Source: Agaribacillus aureus
Lineage (GTDB): Bacteria; Bacteroidota; Bacteroidia; Cytophagales; Cyclobacteriaceae
Direction of reading: 5' to 3'
DNA: 64,000 nt
Assembly: GCA_030442055.1 (NCBI GenBank)
Contig: JAUJEB010000008.1
Coordinates: forward strand, 248,001 to 312,000
Part shown: positions 31,889 through 40,832 of the stretch, piece by piece
Numbering within the stretch: position 1 is the stretch's first letter
How the letters are laid out: each line of letters starts with the position of its first letter
Position numbers and translations under genes: made by a program
The notes under the pieces: model-generated
Seen by the model: only the letters and a program-made list of their open reading frames with translations
What the model was told of the DNA's origin: nothing
The model's database searches: none

Positions 31889-34126
31889 GTGAGATTTTTT
31901 ACTTATATATTATGTGTATTGCTGGTTAGCTTTGATCTTTTGGGTCAGAGTGCTCAAGAGTTAAAACGCAATCTCCTCGCGGCCAAGGATTCGGCAAAAG
32001 TGGACATACTCAACCAACTGGGAGAATTATATTTGGAAACAAATATCGATTCGGCGATTTATTACTTCAACCAGGCTGGCAAAGTTTCCGAAGAAATCAA
32101 ATATTTGGCGGGAGCCACCGACGCAACGGGCGGAAAAGGCTTTGCGCAAATGGCCAAGGGGAACAATGATAAGGCGGCTGCATTTTTCAGGCAGGCTTTA
32201 AAAAACATCGACAGTCTAAATATCAAATCACAGAACAGGGAAGATTTCCTGCTCGGCCTGGCCAATGCCATAAAAGAGACATCACCACTGGAGGCTACCA
32301 AATTAGGTAAAGATGCACTGGCAATCTACCAGCAAAAAGAAGATAAACTCGGCCAGATTAAGGCATTGTCAAGCCTGGGGCAGATATATAACCGGAGAAA
32401 GAATTATCTGACAGCCATAGACCAATATTCAGCAGCAATTGACCTGGCGAGGTCCTTAAATAAAAATAAACTTATCGGGCTTAACCTGATACGCGCGGCA
32501 GAACTTTTCTATCTGCAGGAAAATACCGCCAAGGCCCTTGAATACTATTACCAAGCCATTGATATTGGCGATAACCTGAATGATAAGGATCTGGCGGCAA
32601 GTGCCAAGTTAAAGGTGGCTCACATTTACAATGACCAAAGAAAATACCAGCAAGCTATTGGTCTCTACCTGGATGTATTAAAGCATTACAATGCAAATGG
32701 AGATGTGGAAGGACAAATGAATTTGAATTACTTCATTGGACTTTCATACAAAGGTAAGCGGGATCCGAAGACAGCGCTCATTTATTTTTTTAAGGCCCAC
32801 AAGTATGCAAAGGACCTGGGGAATAAAAAAATGATGGCGAAGAACTACAATGAAAGGGCCAGGAGCTATTTGAACCTGGGGAAAGTTGCATTGGCCACCA
32901 AAAATGCCAATTGGTCGTTAGCGCTTTCGCAGAAAGAGGGTTTTTTAGAGGAACTGATGTATGTCAATCTGATTTATTCCGATATCAAGGCAGCATCGAA
33001 GAAGTATGGGGAAGCGCTTGTATACTATAAAAGATATTCCAGCTATCGTGATAAGTTGTTCCAGGAGCAAAAGGACTTGGAAATGATGGCCATGGAAAAT
33101 GAATTTGAAAGCCGGGGACGCGAGATTGAAAAACTATATTTTGAGAAAGAAAAAGCCTCTCAACTGAAGGTGGCCGAAACAGAAAAAAAGGGTCGCATGG
33201 CGGTTGATGAAAAGAATAATGAATTGTTTCAGCTAAATGCCAAAAATGACAAGCTGAAAAATAATACTTTGATTGGCAGCATGATTCTGCTGCTGCTATT
33301 TTCCCTGGGGACCATTCTGGCTTACAAGAACAAATTGGATGACAATAAGATTTTAATCAACCAAAAGGATGAGATCTTAAAGCAAAAGGAAAATTTGCTG
33401 AAGAAAAATAAGCGGCTGATCGAACTGAATGAAGAAAAAGACAATTTGGTTAATATGGTTGCCCACGACCTGAGGAGTCCGCTGGATCAGATCAAGGGGC
33501 TGGTCAATGTAATTAACATGAATTCAGCGTCCAGGGTTAAAGGTAAGAATCAGGAATATATAGACATGATTTCCTATGCTACCGAAAGAATGAGGAGCTT
33601 AATTGGCCGTACCTTAAACATCAGAAACATTGATAAGCAAGAGATAGATCCTCACGATGAGGTTTTTGATGTGTCTAAGGTGGTGGACGAGGTTTTAAAC
33701 AATTTTGTGGAACTGGCCAACAGGAAAAACCTCACCATTCACAGTGAATTACAAAGAAATGGCTGCTTGGTAAAAGCCGATATCAACTACATGGTGCAAA
33801 TATTGGAGAATTTGATTTCCAATGCCATTAAGTTCTCGCCACGCGGAAAAGGTATACGGGTGAAAGCGGGGAAATACAATAACCTGGTGAGAGTAGAGGT
33901 AATCGACCAGGGACCCGGTATCAGAGAAGAAGATATGCCCAAGTTATTCAAGAAATTTCAGCGTTTGGCTGCCAGGCCAACCGCCAATGAGGATTCCACA
34001 GGTTTGGGGCTGTCTATTGTGAAAAGATTTGTTGAATCCATGGGTGGAGAGGTCAGGTGTGAAAGCACCTTTGGTGAAGGTGCTAACTTTATAGTTGAGT
34101 TCAATAGCCACGACCCGGAGGTTTAA
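31889..34126 (+). CDS. TPR-containing sensor histidine kinase
   Basis: 745 residues from a GTG start. A signal peptide (FTYILCVLLVSFDLLG) sends the first part out of the cytoplasm. Residues about 40-390 carry tetratricopeptide repeats (NSAIYYFNQAGK-type, AATFFRQALKNID-type, LYLDVLKHYNANGD), then a coiled coil, a single transmembrane helix at about 459-478 and a second coiled coil. The kinase core has the phospho-acceptor His526 in MVAHDLRSPLDQ, and the ATPase domain has the G1/G2 boxes DQGPGI and GLGLSIV. This layout is common in Bacteroidota. No response regulator lies beside it, so its partner is elsewhere. Confidence 0.9.
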   Translation: MRFFTYILCVLLVSFDLLGQSAQELKRNLLAAKDSAKVDILNQLGELYLETNIDSAIYYFNQAGKVSEEIKYLAGATDATGGKGFAQMAKGNNDKAAAFFRQALKNIDSLNIKSQNREDFLLGLANAIKETSPLEATKLGKDALAIYQQKEDKLGQIKALSSLGQIYNRRKNYLTAIDQYSAAIDLARSLNKNKLIGLNLIRAAELFYLQENTAKALEYYYQAIDIGDNLNDKDLAASAKLKVAHIYNDQRKYQQAIGLYLDVLKHYNANGDVEGQMNLNYFIGLSYKGKRDPKTALIYFFKAHKYAKDLGNKKMMAKNYNERARSYLNLGKVALATKNANWSLALSQKEGFLEELMYVNLIYSDIKAASKKYGEALVYYKRYSSYRDKLFQEQKDLEMMAMENEFESRGREIEKLYFEKEKASQLKVAETEKKGRMAVDEKNNELFQLNAKNDKLKNNTLIGSMILLLLFSLGTILAYKNKLDDNKILINQKDEILKQKENLLKKNKRLIELNEEKDNLVNMVAHDLRSPLDQIKGLVNVINMNSASRVKGKNQEYIDMISYATERMRSLIGRTLNIRNIDKQEIDPHDEVFDVSKVVDEVLNNFVELANRKNLTIHSELQRNGCLVKADINYMVQILENLISNAIKFSPRGKGIRVKAGKYNNLVRVEVIDQGPGIREEDMPKLFKKFQRLAARPTANEDSTGLGLSIVKRFVESMGGEVRCESTFGEGANFIVEFNSHDPEV

Positions 34127-34185
34127 CCTTTAATAAAACAGCCTCAACTTTTCAACCCCAACCCTGTAATAGCATCTTTCAGGCC

Positions 34186-35418
34186 CTAAATATCTATTTC
34201 AACCACATGTTGCAGCAGGTCTTCGAAGGTTTCCCTTTTTCTGATAAGGTGGGCTTTACCATCGAGAATTAACACTTCGGCAGGTCGCAACCGGGAATTA
34301 TAATTAGAGGCCATGGAAAACCCGTACGCTCCGGCATTTTTGATGGCAATGATGTCGCCTTCTCTTACTTCATTTAGCTTCCTGTCCCATCCAAGCGTAT
34401 CGGTTTCGCAAATGTAACCTACCACCGTATATACGCGGTTAGTGCCTTTGGGATTACTGATATTTACCATGTCATGATAGGCGTCATACATCATAGGTCG
34501 CAAGAGGTGATTCATACCTGAGTCCACACCTGCAAACACCGTTGCCGGAGTAGTCTTAACAACGTTGGTTTTTACCAGCAAAATACCTGATTCACTCACC
34601 AGGAACTTGCCCGGCTCAAACCACAACTCGAGGTCGCGACCGTATTCTTTACAAAAGTCTTTGTAGGCGCTTTCAATGCTTTTACCAAGGGACTTTAAGT
34701 CAGTAGTCACATCACCCTCTCTGTAGCTGACCTTAAATCCGCTGCCAAAGTCCAGAAATTGCAGGTTTTCGAAATCCTGGGCAATGTCAAATACAATTTG
34801 CGCCCCTTTCAGGAAAACCTCTGAGTCAAGGATATCAGAACCGGTATGCATATGCAAGCCCATGACGTTGATGTTATATGTCTGCACAATTCTGAGAATA
34901 TGTCTTTTTTGGAGAATGGATATGCCAAATTTTGAATCAATATGCCCGGTGGAGATTTTCGCATTTCCTCCCGCCATGATGTGCGGATTAAGACGGATGC
35001 AGCAAGGAACTGTATTTCCATAGCTGTTTCCAAACTGCTCCAACACCGATATATTATCAATGTTTACCATCAGCCCCATCTCCACGGCCTCCTTTATCTC
35101 CTCAAAAGATACGCAGTTGGGTGTAAACAATATTTCGTGAGGCGCATAGCCGGCCTTGATACCCAGATGCGCTTCATTGATGGATACTGCGTCCATACCA
35201 ATACCCTCTCTTCTCATTAACTTAAGAATAGATAAATTAGTAAGTGCCTTTGCGGCATATTTGATTTTGAGGTTTACACCGGAAAAGGCGCCGGTCAAAT
35301 AATTTATTTGATGTATGATTTTTTCTCCGTCATATACGTATACAGGCGTACCAAATTGCGCTGCTAATTTTTCCAGGTTAATCCCCTGTATTTGATATTT
35401 GTTATTTACCAGCTTCAT
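34186..35418 (-). CDS. lysA: Diaminopimelate decarboxylase
   Basis: 410 residues from ATG 35418; a TTG 18 bases upstream is in frame but less likely. It removes the carboxyl group of meso-diaminopimelate, the last step to lysine. The PLP-binding Lys57 is in KYAAKALTN, the phosphate-binding Gly loop is FLDFGSGF, and the second active-site block is YICETDTLGWDRKL with its Cys. The length fits the family. It is convergent with the TPR kinase gene. A TACTTTTG box at 35453-35460 on the minus strand could be its -7 element, 35 bases upstream. Confidence 0.93.
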   Translation of the reverse strand: MKLVNNKYQIQGINLEKLAAQFGTPVYVYDGEKIIHQINYLTGAFSGVNLKIKYAAKALTNLSILKLMRREGIGMDAVSINEAHLGIKAGYAPHEILFTPNCVSFEEIKEAVEMGLMVNIDNISVLEQFGNSYGNTVPCCIRLNPHIMAGGNAKISTGHIDSKFGISILQKRHILRIVQTYNINVMGLHMHTGSDILDSEVFLKGAQIVFDIAQDFENLQFLDFGSGFKVSYREGDVTTDLKSLGKSIESAYKDFCKEYGRDLELWFEPGKFLVSESGILLVKTNVVKTTPATVFAGVDSGMNHLLRPMMYDAYHDMVNISNPKGTNRVYTVVGYICETDTLGWDRKLNEVREGDIIAIKNAGAYGFSMASNYNSRLRPAEVLILDGKAHLIRKRETFEDLLQHVVEIDI

Positions 35419-35452
35419 ACTTGTAAAAGTTTTCAATTGATCAGAAACTTGG

Positions 35453-35460
35453 CAAAAGTA
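35453..35460 (-). promoter_or_regulatory. Candidate -7 promoter box (TACTTTTG) for lysA
   Basis: Matches TAnnTTTG on the minus strand, 35 bases before the lysA ATG. No TTG lies at the usual 19-21 base distance upstream, so the assignment is weak. Confidence 0.35.
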
Positions 35461-35691
35461 TCAAATAGAACCGTTTTATAAAAGAACTATTATGTTTTAA
35501 GAATTATCAAATATTTTATTGTTATTTTAAAGCATCGATAGTATGGAAAGCGATTTGTTAACGACAGTCCCAATGTTGCCAGGCGATTTGTAATCGTCAA
35601 TAAATACCAGTCTATAGCCATATTGGTTAGTTTAGCCGGGCCGTTCCTTGCACTGGTCTAATTTGTAGATATAACATCGTTTAATTGAGGT

Positions 35692-35699
35692 TATATTTG
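35692..35699 (+). promoter_or_regulatory. Candidate -7 promoter box (TATATTTG) for the DUF3078 gene
   Basis: Matches TAnnTTTG, 40 bases before the ATG at 35740. The best upstream TTTG (35662-35665) is 26 bases away, longer than usual. The 321-base gap 35419-35739 shows nothing else apart from the lysA -7 candidate. Confidence 0.35.
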
Positions 35700-35739
35700 C
35701 TTGATTTGAGTTACCATTAATCAAAAGAACAACTTTTCT

Positions 35740-36639
35740 ATGATCATGAACACTAGATTTATACTGTTATTAATACCTTTTATCTGTTGGGGCGTTGGCT
35801 TGTCGGCCCAGGAAAATCCTGACACCACCTACTGGAAAAAAGATTTTAAAGTGGGTCTGAACTTTAACCAGGCCGCTTTTTCTTCCAACTGGAAAGGGGG
35901 AGGGGTCAATTCCATCGGGCTAACCGGATTGCTGAACTATAAGGCAAAATATAACAAAGGCCAGCATTCATGGGATAATGAGATTGATTTGGCCTATGGC
36001 ATCGTTAAAAATCAGGATCAGAGCAGTAGAAAATCTATCGACCGGATTTTTCTGGATACTAAATACGGCAGAAAATTTGATGAAAAATGGGAGCTGTTTT
36101 CCTCTGCCAATTTACTGACGCAATTTACCAAAGGGTATAACTATGATGTGGAATTTCCCAATGGAGAAGTAAAAGACAGTGTTATTTCCAACCTTTTTGC
36201 GCCGGCATTTTTAACCTTTGCCTGGGGGTTTCAATATCAGCCCACCGAATACTTCAACATAAGGTTTTCACCACTTACCCCGAGATTTACATTTGTAACG
36301 GATAATGATTTATCCGACCTGGGGGCTTATGGCGTTGATCCGGGTGAAAATTTAAGATCGGAATGGCTGGCATTTCAGGCGTTGGCGGATTTTGATAAAG
36401 AGATCGCCAAAAATCTGAATTTAAAGTGGAAATACCTTTTATACATTAATTATGAAAATCTGAGTCTCGACGAATGGGATCACCGGTTGGACCTGATTTT
36501 AAATGCAAAAGTCAATAAATTTATGAGCGTCAATCTTGGGGCTATTGTGATTTACGATTTTGATCAGGTTGACGAGGTGCAGTTTAATCAGTTCTTTAAC
36601 CTTGGCCTGGTTTACGAAGTGAAAAATTATGAGGATTGA
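35740..36639 (+). CDS. DUF3078 outer-membrane-like protein
   Basis: 299 residues. A signal peptide (FILLLIPFICWGVGLSAQ) is followed by WKKDFKVGLNFNQAAFSSNW, typical of DUF3078. Alternating short strands with aromatic residues (GLLNYKAKYNKGQHSWDN, FRFSPLTPRFTF-type) suggest a beta-barrel in the outer membrane. Function unknown in the family. Start may be 35740 or the second Met at 35746. It precedes the kinase/regulator pair by 128 bases. Confidence 0.87.
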   Translation: MIMNTRFILLLIPFICWGVGLSAQENPDTTYWKKDFKVGLNFNQAAFSSNWKGGGVNSIGLTGLLNYKAKYNKGQHSWDNEIDLAYGIVKNQDQSSRKSIDRIFLDTKYGRKFDEKWELFSSANLLTQFTKGYNYDVEFPNGEVKDSVISNLFAPAFLTFAWGFQYQPTEYFNIRFSPLTPRFTFVTDNDLSDLGAYGVDPGENLRSEWLAFQALADFDKEIAKNLNLKWKYLLYINYENLSLDEWDHRLDLILNAKVNKFMSVNLGAIVIYDFDQVDEVQFNQFFNLGLVYEVKNYED

Positions 36640-36751
36640 TTGGCGGCAATCAGGCGATCCATGTCTTGATAGTTTATCGCAGAAATGATAAAAGTGTCGG
36701 TAAAGCATTGTTAAACATTGTTAAATCAGAACGTATTAAGTGTTAATGGGT

Positions 36752-36759
36752 TAATTTTG
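36752..36759 (+). promoter_or_regulatory. Candidate -7 promoter box (TAATTTTG) for the sensor kinase
   Basis: Matches TAnnTTTG and ends 8 bases before the ATG at 36768, so the transcript would have almost no leader. No TTG is at the right distance upstream. Weak. Confidence 0.3.
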
Positions 36760-36767
36760 TTACTACT

Positions 36768-38420
36768 ATGAGCAAAACAACTATCCGTTTAATCATTGTT
36801 CTGATGAGCGCGGCGCTGTTGGGGTTGGTAGGGTTTCAAATTTATTGGGTAAGCAATGCCCAGCGTATCAATAAGGCCAGGTTCAAACAAGATGTGCACG
36901 AAGCGCTGAGTCTGGTTGCGCAAAAACTGGAAAAGCAGGAAACTTTTTTGATTGCCCAAAATAATTTTAAAAGCAAGTTCCGCTGGAGTGATCCGCTTGA
37001 TTTGAGCTCTGATACTATCGAATTTTTTGAAAGCTCCTTTCAAAAAAGGGTAGTTAATCGTAACGATCTGGATAATGACAGCCTGTCTATTCCCAATCAA
37101 ACCGTGTTAAGTTATCAGTTTGAAGCCAATGACGGCTTTGAAATTATTGCTGAAATTGATGAACAGGCCAATATCAGCGAGAAAACCAATATCAAGGATG
37201 GAAATAACGAGGTAAAGGTATTGAGGAAGGAATACAATAACGACAGTGAGATTGGCAAGAATATCAAGCATGACTTCCAAAAAATCGCCAGGAAGGCAGA
37301 AATGTTTAACGTGGTTTTAAATGAGATCCTATCCGGTAAAAGACAAATTAAAAACCGGATCAATCCACAGCGTCTGGATTCCCTTTTGAAGACAGAATTT
37401 AATAATAAAGGTATCACCCTGGTTTATGATTTTGGGGTACTTAATGAAAATAGTGAAGAATTTGTTTTTTCGCGAATAGAGGATGATCATTATAAATTGC
37501 GGGAGTCTGACCTGAGGACAGCGCTGTTTCCCAACGATGTGGTGGGGGCCTCCAGTCATGTGTTAGTCAGTTTTCCTAATCAGCAAAAGTTTTTGCTACG
37601 TAAAATGGGGCTGACACTCGCCTCATCCATATTGTTGATACTCATCATCATTTTTTGCTTTGCCTATGCCATTACCACGATCATAAAACAAAAAAAATTA
37701 TCGGAGGTCAAAAACGATTTCATCAATAATATGACCCACGAGTTTAAAACTCCGATTTCCACGGTTTCTCTGGCTTGTGAGGCACTGCAAGATAAGGATA
37801 TAAGTGAAAATCAAAGCATTCGTGAACGCTATTTAAACATTATCAAGGTAGAGAACAAAAGACTGGCGGTACAGGTGGAAAAAGTACTGCAAATGGCTAC
37901 ATTGGATAAAGGCGAATTTGACCTAAAAATATCGGATGTAAACGTCAATCAAATAATCGAGGAGGCAGTCTCAAATATTTATATGCAGGTTGAGAAAAAA
38001 GGTGGTTCGGTAGAAAAGATATTAAAAGCCCAGCAATCAATGATCGAAGCCGATGAGCTGCACGTATCTAACATTATCCGGAATTTGCTGGATAATGCCA
38101 ATAAGTACTCTCCGGTTGAACCCAAGATTACGGTGAAGACGGAGGATAAGCCCAACGGGATCAGTATTAAGATAATTGATAAAGGTATTGGGCTGGCAAA
38201 GGAATCCATCCACAAAATTTTCGATAAATTTTACAGAGTTCCTACCGGAAACGTTCATGATTTTAAAGGGTTTGGATTAGGCTTGGCCTATGTAAAGACC
38301 ATGGTCGAAGCTCATGGAGGATCCATTAATGTCAAAAGCGAGCTCAATAAAGGCAGTATATTCGAATTATTTTTCCCTAAAAAAAATGCAAAAACAGAAA
38401 ATACTTTTGGTAGAAGATGA
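36768..38420 (+). CDS. Two-component sensor histidine kinase (RprX-like)
   Basis: 550 residues. A first transmembrane helix (about 7-27) and a second (about 279-305) enclose a periplasmic sensor domain of about 250 residues without a known fold. The phospho-acceptor is His324 in NMTHEFKTPISTV. The ATPase domain has NIIRNLLDNANKYSP, DKGIGL and GFGLGLAYVK. This layout matches the RprX group of Bacteroidota, which works with an OmpR-type regulator. Its last 35 bases overlap the regulator's start, so the two are translationally coupled. Confidence 0.92.
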   Translation: MSKTTIRLIIVLMSAALLGLVGFQIYWVSNAQRINKARFKQDVHEALSLVAQKLEKQETFLIAQNNFKSKFRWSDPLDLSSDTIEFFESSFQKRVVNRNDLDNDSLSIPNQTVLSYQFEANDGFEIIAEIDEQANISEKTNIKDGNNEVKVLRKEYNNDSEIGKNIKHDFQKIARKAEMFNVVLNEILSGKRQIKNRINPQRLDSLLKTEFNNKGITLVYDFGVLNENSEEFVFSRIEDDHYKLRESDLRTALFPNDVVGASSHVLVSFPNQQKFLLRKMGLTLASSILLILIIIFCFAYAITTIIKQKKLSEVKNDFINNMTHEFKTPISTVSLACEALQDKDISENQSIRERYLNIIKVENKRLAVQVEKVLQMATLDKGEFDLKISDVNVNQIIEEAVSNIYMQVEKKGGSVEKILKAQQSMIEADELHVSNIIRNLLDNANKYSPVEPKITVKTEDKPNGISIKIIDKGIGLAKESIHKIFDKFYRVPTGNVHDFKGFGLGLAYVKTMVEAHGGSINVKSELNKGSIFELFFPKKNAKTENTFGRR

Positions 38421-39084
38421 CCTTAATCTTGGACAAATATTAAAAGAATACCTGGATATAAAAGGATTTGATACCAAGTTATGCCGGGATGGGGAAGAAG
38501 GCTTTGAAGCCTTTGAGAATGATAGTTTTGATCTCTGTATTTTTGACATCATGTTGCCAAAGAAAGATGGCTTTTCCCTGGCTCGGGAAATCAAGGTGGC
38601 CGATAAAATCACGCCTATAATTTTTTTGACAGCAAAATCTATGAAGCAAGACACGATTGAGGGCTTCAAATTGGGTGCTGATGACTATATCACCAAACCT
38701 TTTAGCATGGAGGAATTGTTGTTGCGCATAAAAGCTATACTCAGGCGCTCTGGCAGCAATGCGCAAAGCAAACCTGAATTGCAGGTTTTTAAAATTGGTG
38801 GTTTTACCTTTGACTATGATCTTCATCAACTGACTTACAATAATGTCACCACTAAGCTGACTTCCAAAGAGGCGGAGCTATTAAAATTATTTTGTCTGAA
38901 CATCAATCAAACCCTGGACAGAAGTACTGCGCTGAAAATTATCTGGAGAGATGACAGTTACTTTAACGCGCGAAGTATGGACGTTTATATTACCAAATTG
39001 AGAAAATACCTGAAAGAGGATCCCACGCTGGAGATTTTGACGGTCAGAGGTACGGGTTTCAAGTTGGTGGAAAAAACTTTATAA
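38386..39084 (+). CDS. OmpR/RprY-like response regulator
   Basis: 232 residues from ATG 38386; frames starting earlier lie inside the kinase gene. The receiver domain has Asp11-Asp12, the phosphorylation site Asp54 in CIFDIMLPK, Thr82 and Lys104 in YITKPFS. The C-terminal winged helix (LTSKEAELLKLF, SMDVYITKLRKYL, VRGTGFKLV) is of the OmpR/PhoB type. It should be phosphorylated by the overlapping kinase and bind DNA. Confidence 0.93.
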   Translation: MQKQKILLVEDDLNLGQILKEYLDIKGFDTKLCRDGEEGFEAFENDSFDLCIFDIMLPKKDGFSLAREIKVADKITPIIFLTAKSMKQDTIEGFKLGADDYITKPFSMEELLLRIKAILRRSGSNAQSKPELQVFKIGGFTFDYDLHQLTYNNVTTKLTSKEAELLKLFCLNINQTLDRSTALKIIWRDDSYFNARSMDVYITKLRKYLKEDPTLEILTVRGTGFKLVEKTL

Positions 39085-39417
39085 CCATATCCCTTCTTGA
39101 GATGATCTACGGTCTAAAAGGGTTTTGGTAGTCATTATCTTGTCAAAGGTCATTAATAAAAAATCCAATGGTTATCGTTTATGAGTGGTATTTGTTATTA
39201 AGCTAATTTTTGGCTATATTCAATTGCGCCCTAATGCCACACTTCAGAAATCCACTAAATGTTCATAAATACTTGAAGGTTTTGCCTTTAATGTCGTTCC
39301 AGGGCTTGGGCGGGTCTAAGGTGATTACAAATGCAGCATGTATTTTGTAGTGAGTAAAAGACCAAGTGGATTAAAATTTTTGATAGATTAGCAGCTATAT
39401 AATTTAATGAGACTGAT
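39085..39417. other. 333-base intergenic stretch without recognised feature
   Basis: No coding frame, hairpin or promoter box recognised. It separates the response regulator from the HisA-like gene, which therefore is probably transcribed on its own. Confidence 0.5.
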
Positions 39418-40146
39418 ATGATTAAAATACTACCTTCCATATGGATTATTAAAGGCAAATGTGTCAGGGTTAAGCAAGGCGATTTTTCAAATCAAATCAT
39501 TTATAACGATAGCCCTTTGGATGTTGCCATGGAATTTGAAGATCATGGTATATCGCAAATACATTTGGTTGATTTGGATGGTGCCAGAAGGGGAAGTCCG
39601 GTTAATTATGGCGCATTGGAGTCCATAGCGGGATATACCGATCTAGAAATAGATTTTACCGGTGGTATTCACACCGATGGAGATATAAGTAAAGCATTCG
39701 AATACGGCGCTAATTACATAACCGCTGCTACGGTGGCAGTATATGACAAGGAGTTATTTGCGTCCTGGATTGTTTCTTACGGGCGGGAAAATGTAACGTT
39801 GGCCGCTGATTCAATAGACAGAAATATCATTATTAAAGGTTGGCAAAAACAAACGACCATAAATATTTTCGACCATGTGCAATACTTTTATGACAGAGGG
39901 TTGAAATATTTAAAAACTACCGATATTGATAAAGACGGGTTGTTGACGGGGCCTTCTTTTGAGTTATATAAAGAGCTAATTGACAGGTTCCCTTCCATAT
40001 GCGTCATTGCAAGTGGCGGGGTGAGATCTATCGATGATATTGAAAAACTGCAGGAGCTGGGTGTTTGGGGCGTACATTTTGGCAAGGCTTACTACGAAGG
40101 GACAATCAAATTAAAAGACATAGAGAAGTTTATGGTGACCAGCTAA
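39418..40146 (+). CDS. HisA-like TIM-barrel protein with catalytic Asp replaced by Trp
   Basis: 242 residues, the length of HisA, the isomerase of histidine synthesis. Barrel landmarks are intact: GKCVRVKQGDF, VDLDGARRGSPVN, TTDIDKDGLLTGPS, ASGGVRSIDD and the final GVHFGKAYYEG. Asp131 in AADS and the Thr-Asp of TTDID, two phosphate or catalytic positions, are kept. The first strand, normally PAID, reads PSIWII, so the general-base Asp is Trp9. The GGGIR/K loop reads TGGIHT. No other his gene is nearby. It is probably a paralogue that has changed or lost the isomerase reaction; the true hisA should be in a his operon elsewhere. Confidence 0.85.
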   Translation: MIKILPSIWIIKGKCVRVKQGDFSNQIIYNDSPLDVAMEFEDHGISQIHLVDLDGARRGSPVNYGALESIAGYTDLEIDFTGGIHTDGDISKAFEYGANYITAATVAVYDKELFASWIVSYGRENVTLAADSIDRNIIIKGWQKQTTINIFDHVQYFYDRGLKYLKTTDIDKDGLLTGPSFELYKELIDRFPSICVIASGGVRSIDDIEKLQELGVWGVHFGKAYYEGTIKLKDIEKFMVTS

Positions 40147-40169
40147 CTTTACGGCTTCTACACTATAAT

Positions 40170-40198
40170 ACAAAAAGCCAAACTTCTGAGTCTGGCTT
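40170..40198 (-). terminator. Intrinsic terminator for the minus-strand gene 40225-40671
   Basis: Stem AAGCCAAAC (40175-40183) and GTCTGGCTT (40190-40198), nine pairs with one mismatch, loop TTCTGA. On the minus strand it is followed by TTTTTG, a short T run. On the plus strand the tract after it is not T-rich, so it mainly serves the minus-strand gene, but it may also slow reading from the HisA-like gene. Confidence 0.6.
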
Positions 40199-40224
40199 AT
40201 CAACAAGTAATAATATTTTTTAAG

Positions 40225-40671
40225 TTAATACAGTAATCTGTTAATTATCCTATCGGCCAGACGTTTTCCATTGCTGATAATGGATGAATTTCCAGGGATG
40301 TTAATCGCATCTTTTTCCTTGGAAATATTAAGGATATCCGCAATCTTAAATTTGTACATCAGGTAGAATAAAAAGTTGTACGAAATAGCAGATTGAGAAG
40401 TGTTGTCCGGTTTTTTTACTTTGGTGGGAGTGGTTGTTTTCTTTCCTTCTACAACCTTTTCAGAAGATTTAAGGCTATCCGTTTTAAATAAACTTTTCTC
40501 CGAAATCTTACCGTTTTTGTTTTCGGATATGGGTGTAATTGGTTTTACTCTTTTAACCTCTGTATTTTTTCCATCAGTTCCGGTATCAACCGCCAGGGCA
40601 CCACCCACAGAAATAATTACAATCAAAGAAATTGTAAACAGTGCTTTTATGTGATTGAGAAACTTCGCCAT
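40225..40671 (-). CDS. Hypothetical exported or membrane-anchored protein
   Basis: 148 residues from ATG 40671; an ATG 72 bases upstream is in frame but would bury the signal. One hydrophobic segment (about 9-27, LFTISLIVIISVGGALA) looks like a signal peptide. A Lys/Ser/Thr-rich low-complexity linker (about 30-85, with KTTTPTKVKKP) follows, then a more hydrophobic C-terminal part (SYNFLFYLMYKFKIADIL). No family recognised. It is convergent with the HisA-like gene, with a terminator between them. Confidence 0.65.
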   Translation of the reverse strand: MAKFLNHIKALFTISLIVIISVGGALAVDTGTDGKNTEVKRVKPITPISENKNGKISEKSLFKTDSLKSSEKVVEGKKTTTPTKVKKPDNTSQSAISYNFLFYLMYKFKIADILNISKEKDAINIPGNSSIISNGKRLADRIINRLLY

Positions 40672-40832
40672 GCTGCAATAAAGATACTGAAAAAACACAA
40701 AAATGTTTCTGTTACTAACGTTATTTATGATAAATGGTTGCAATTTTGTTTAACCTGCCGAAGTTTAGTGATGAAAGTGTATTTTTTTAATAAAAGTGGC
40801 GATAGATGTAAATTAACCCATAGTTTTACACC

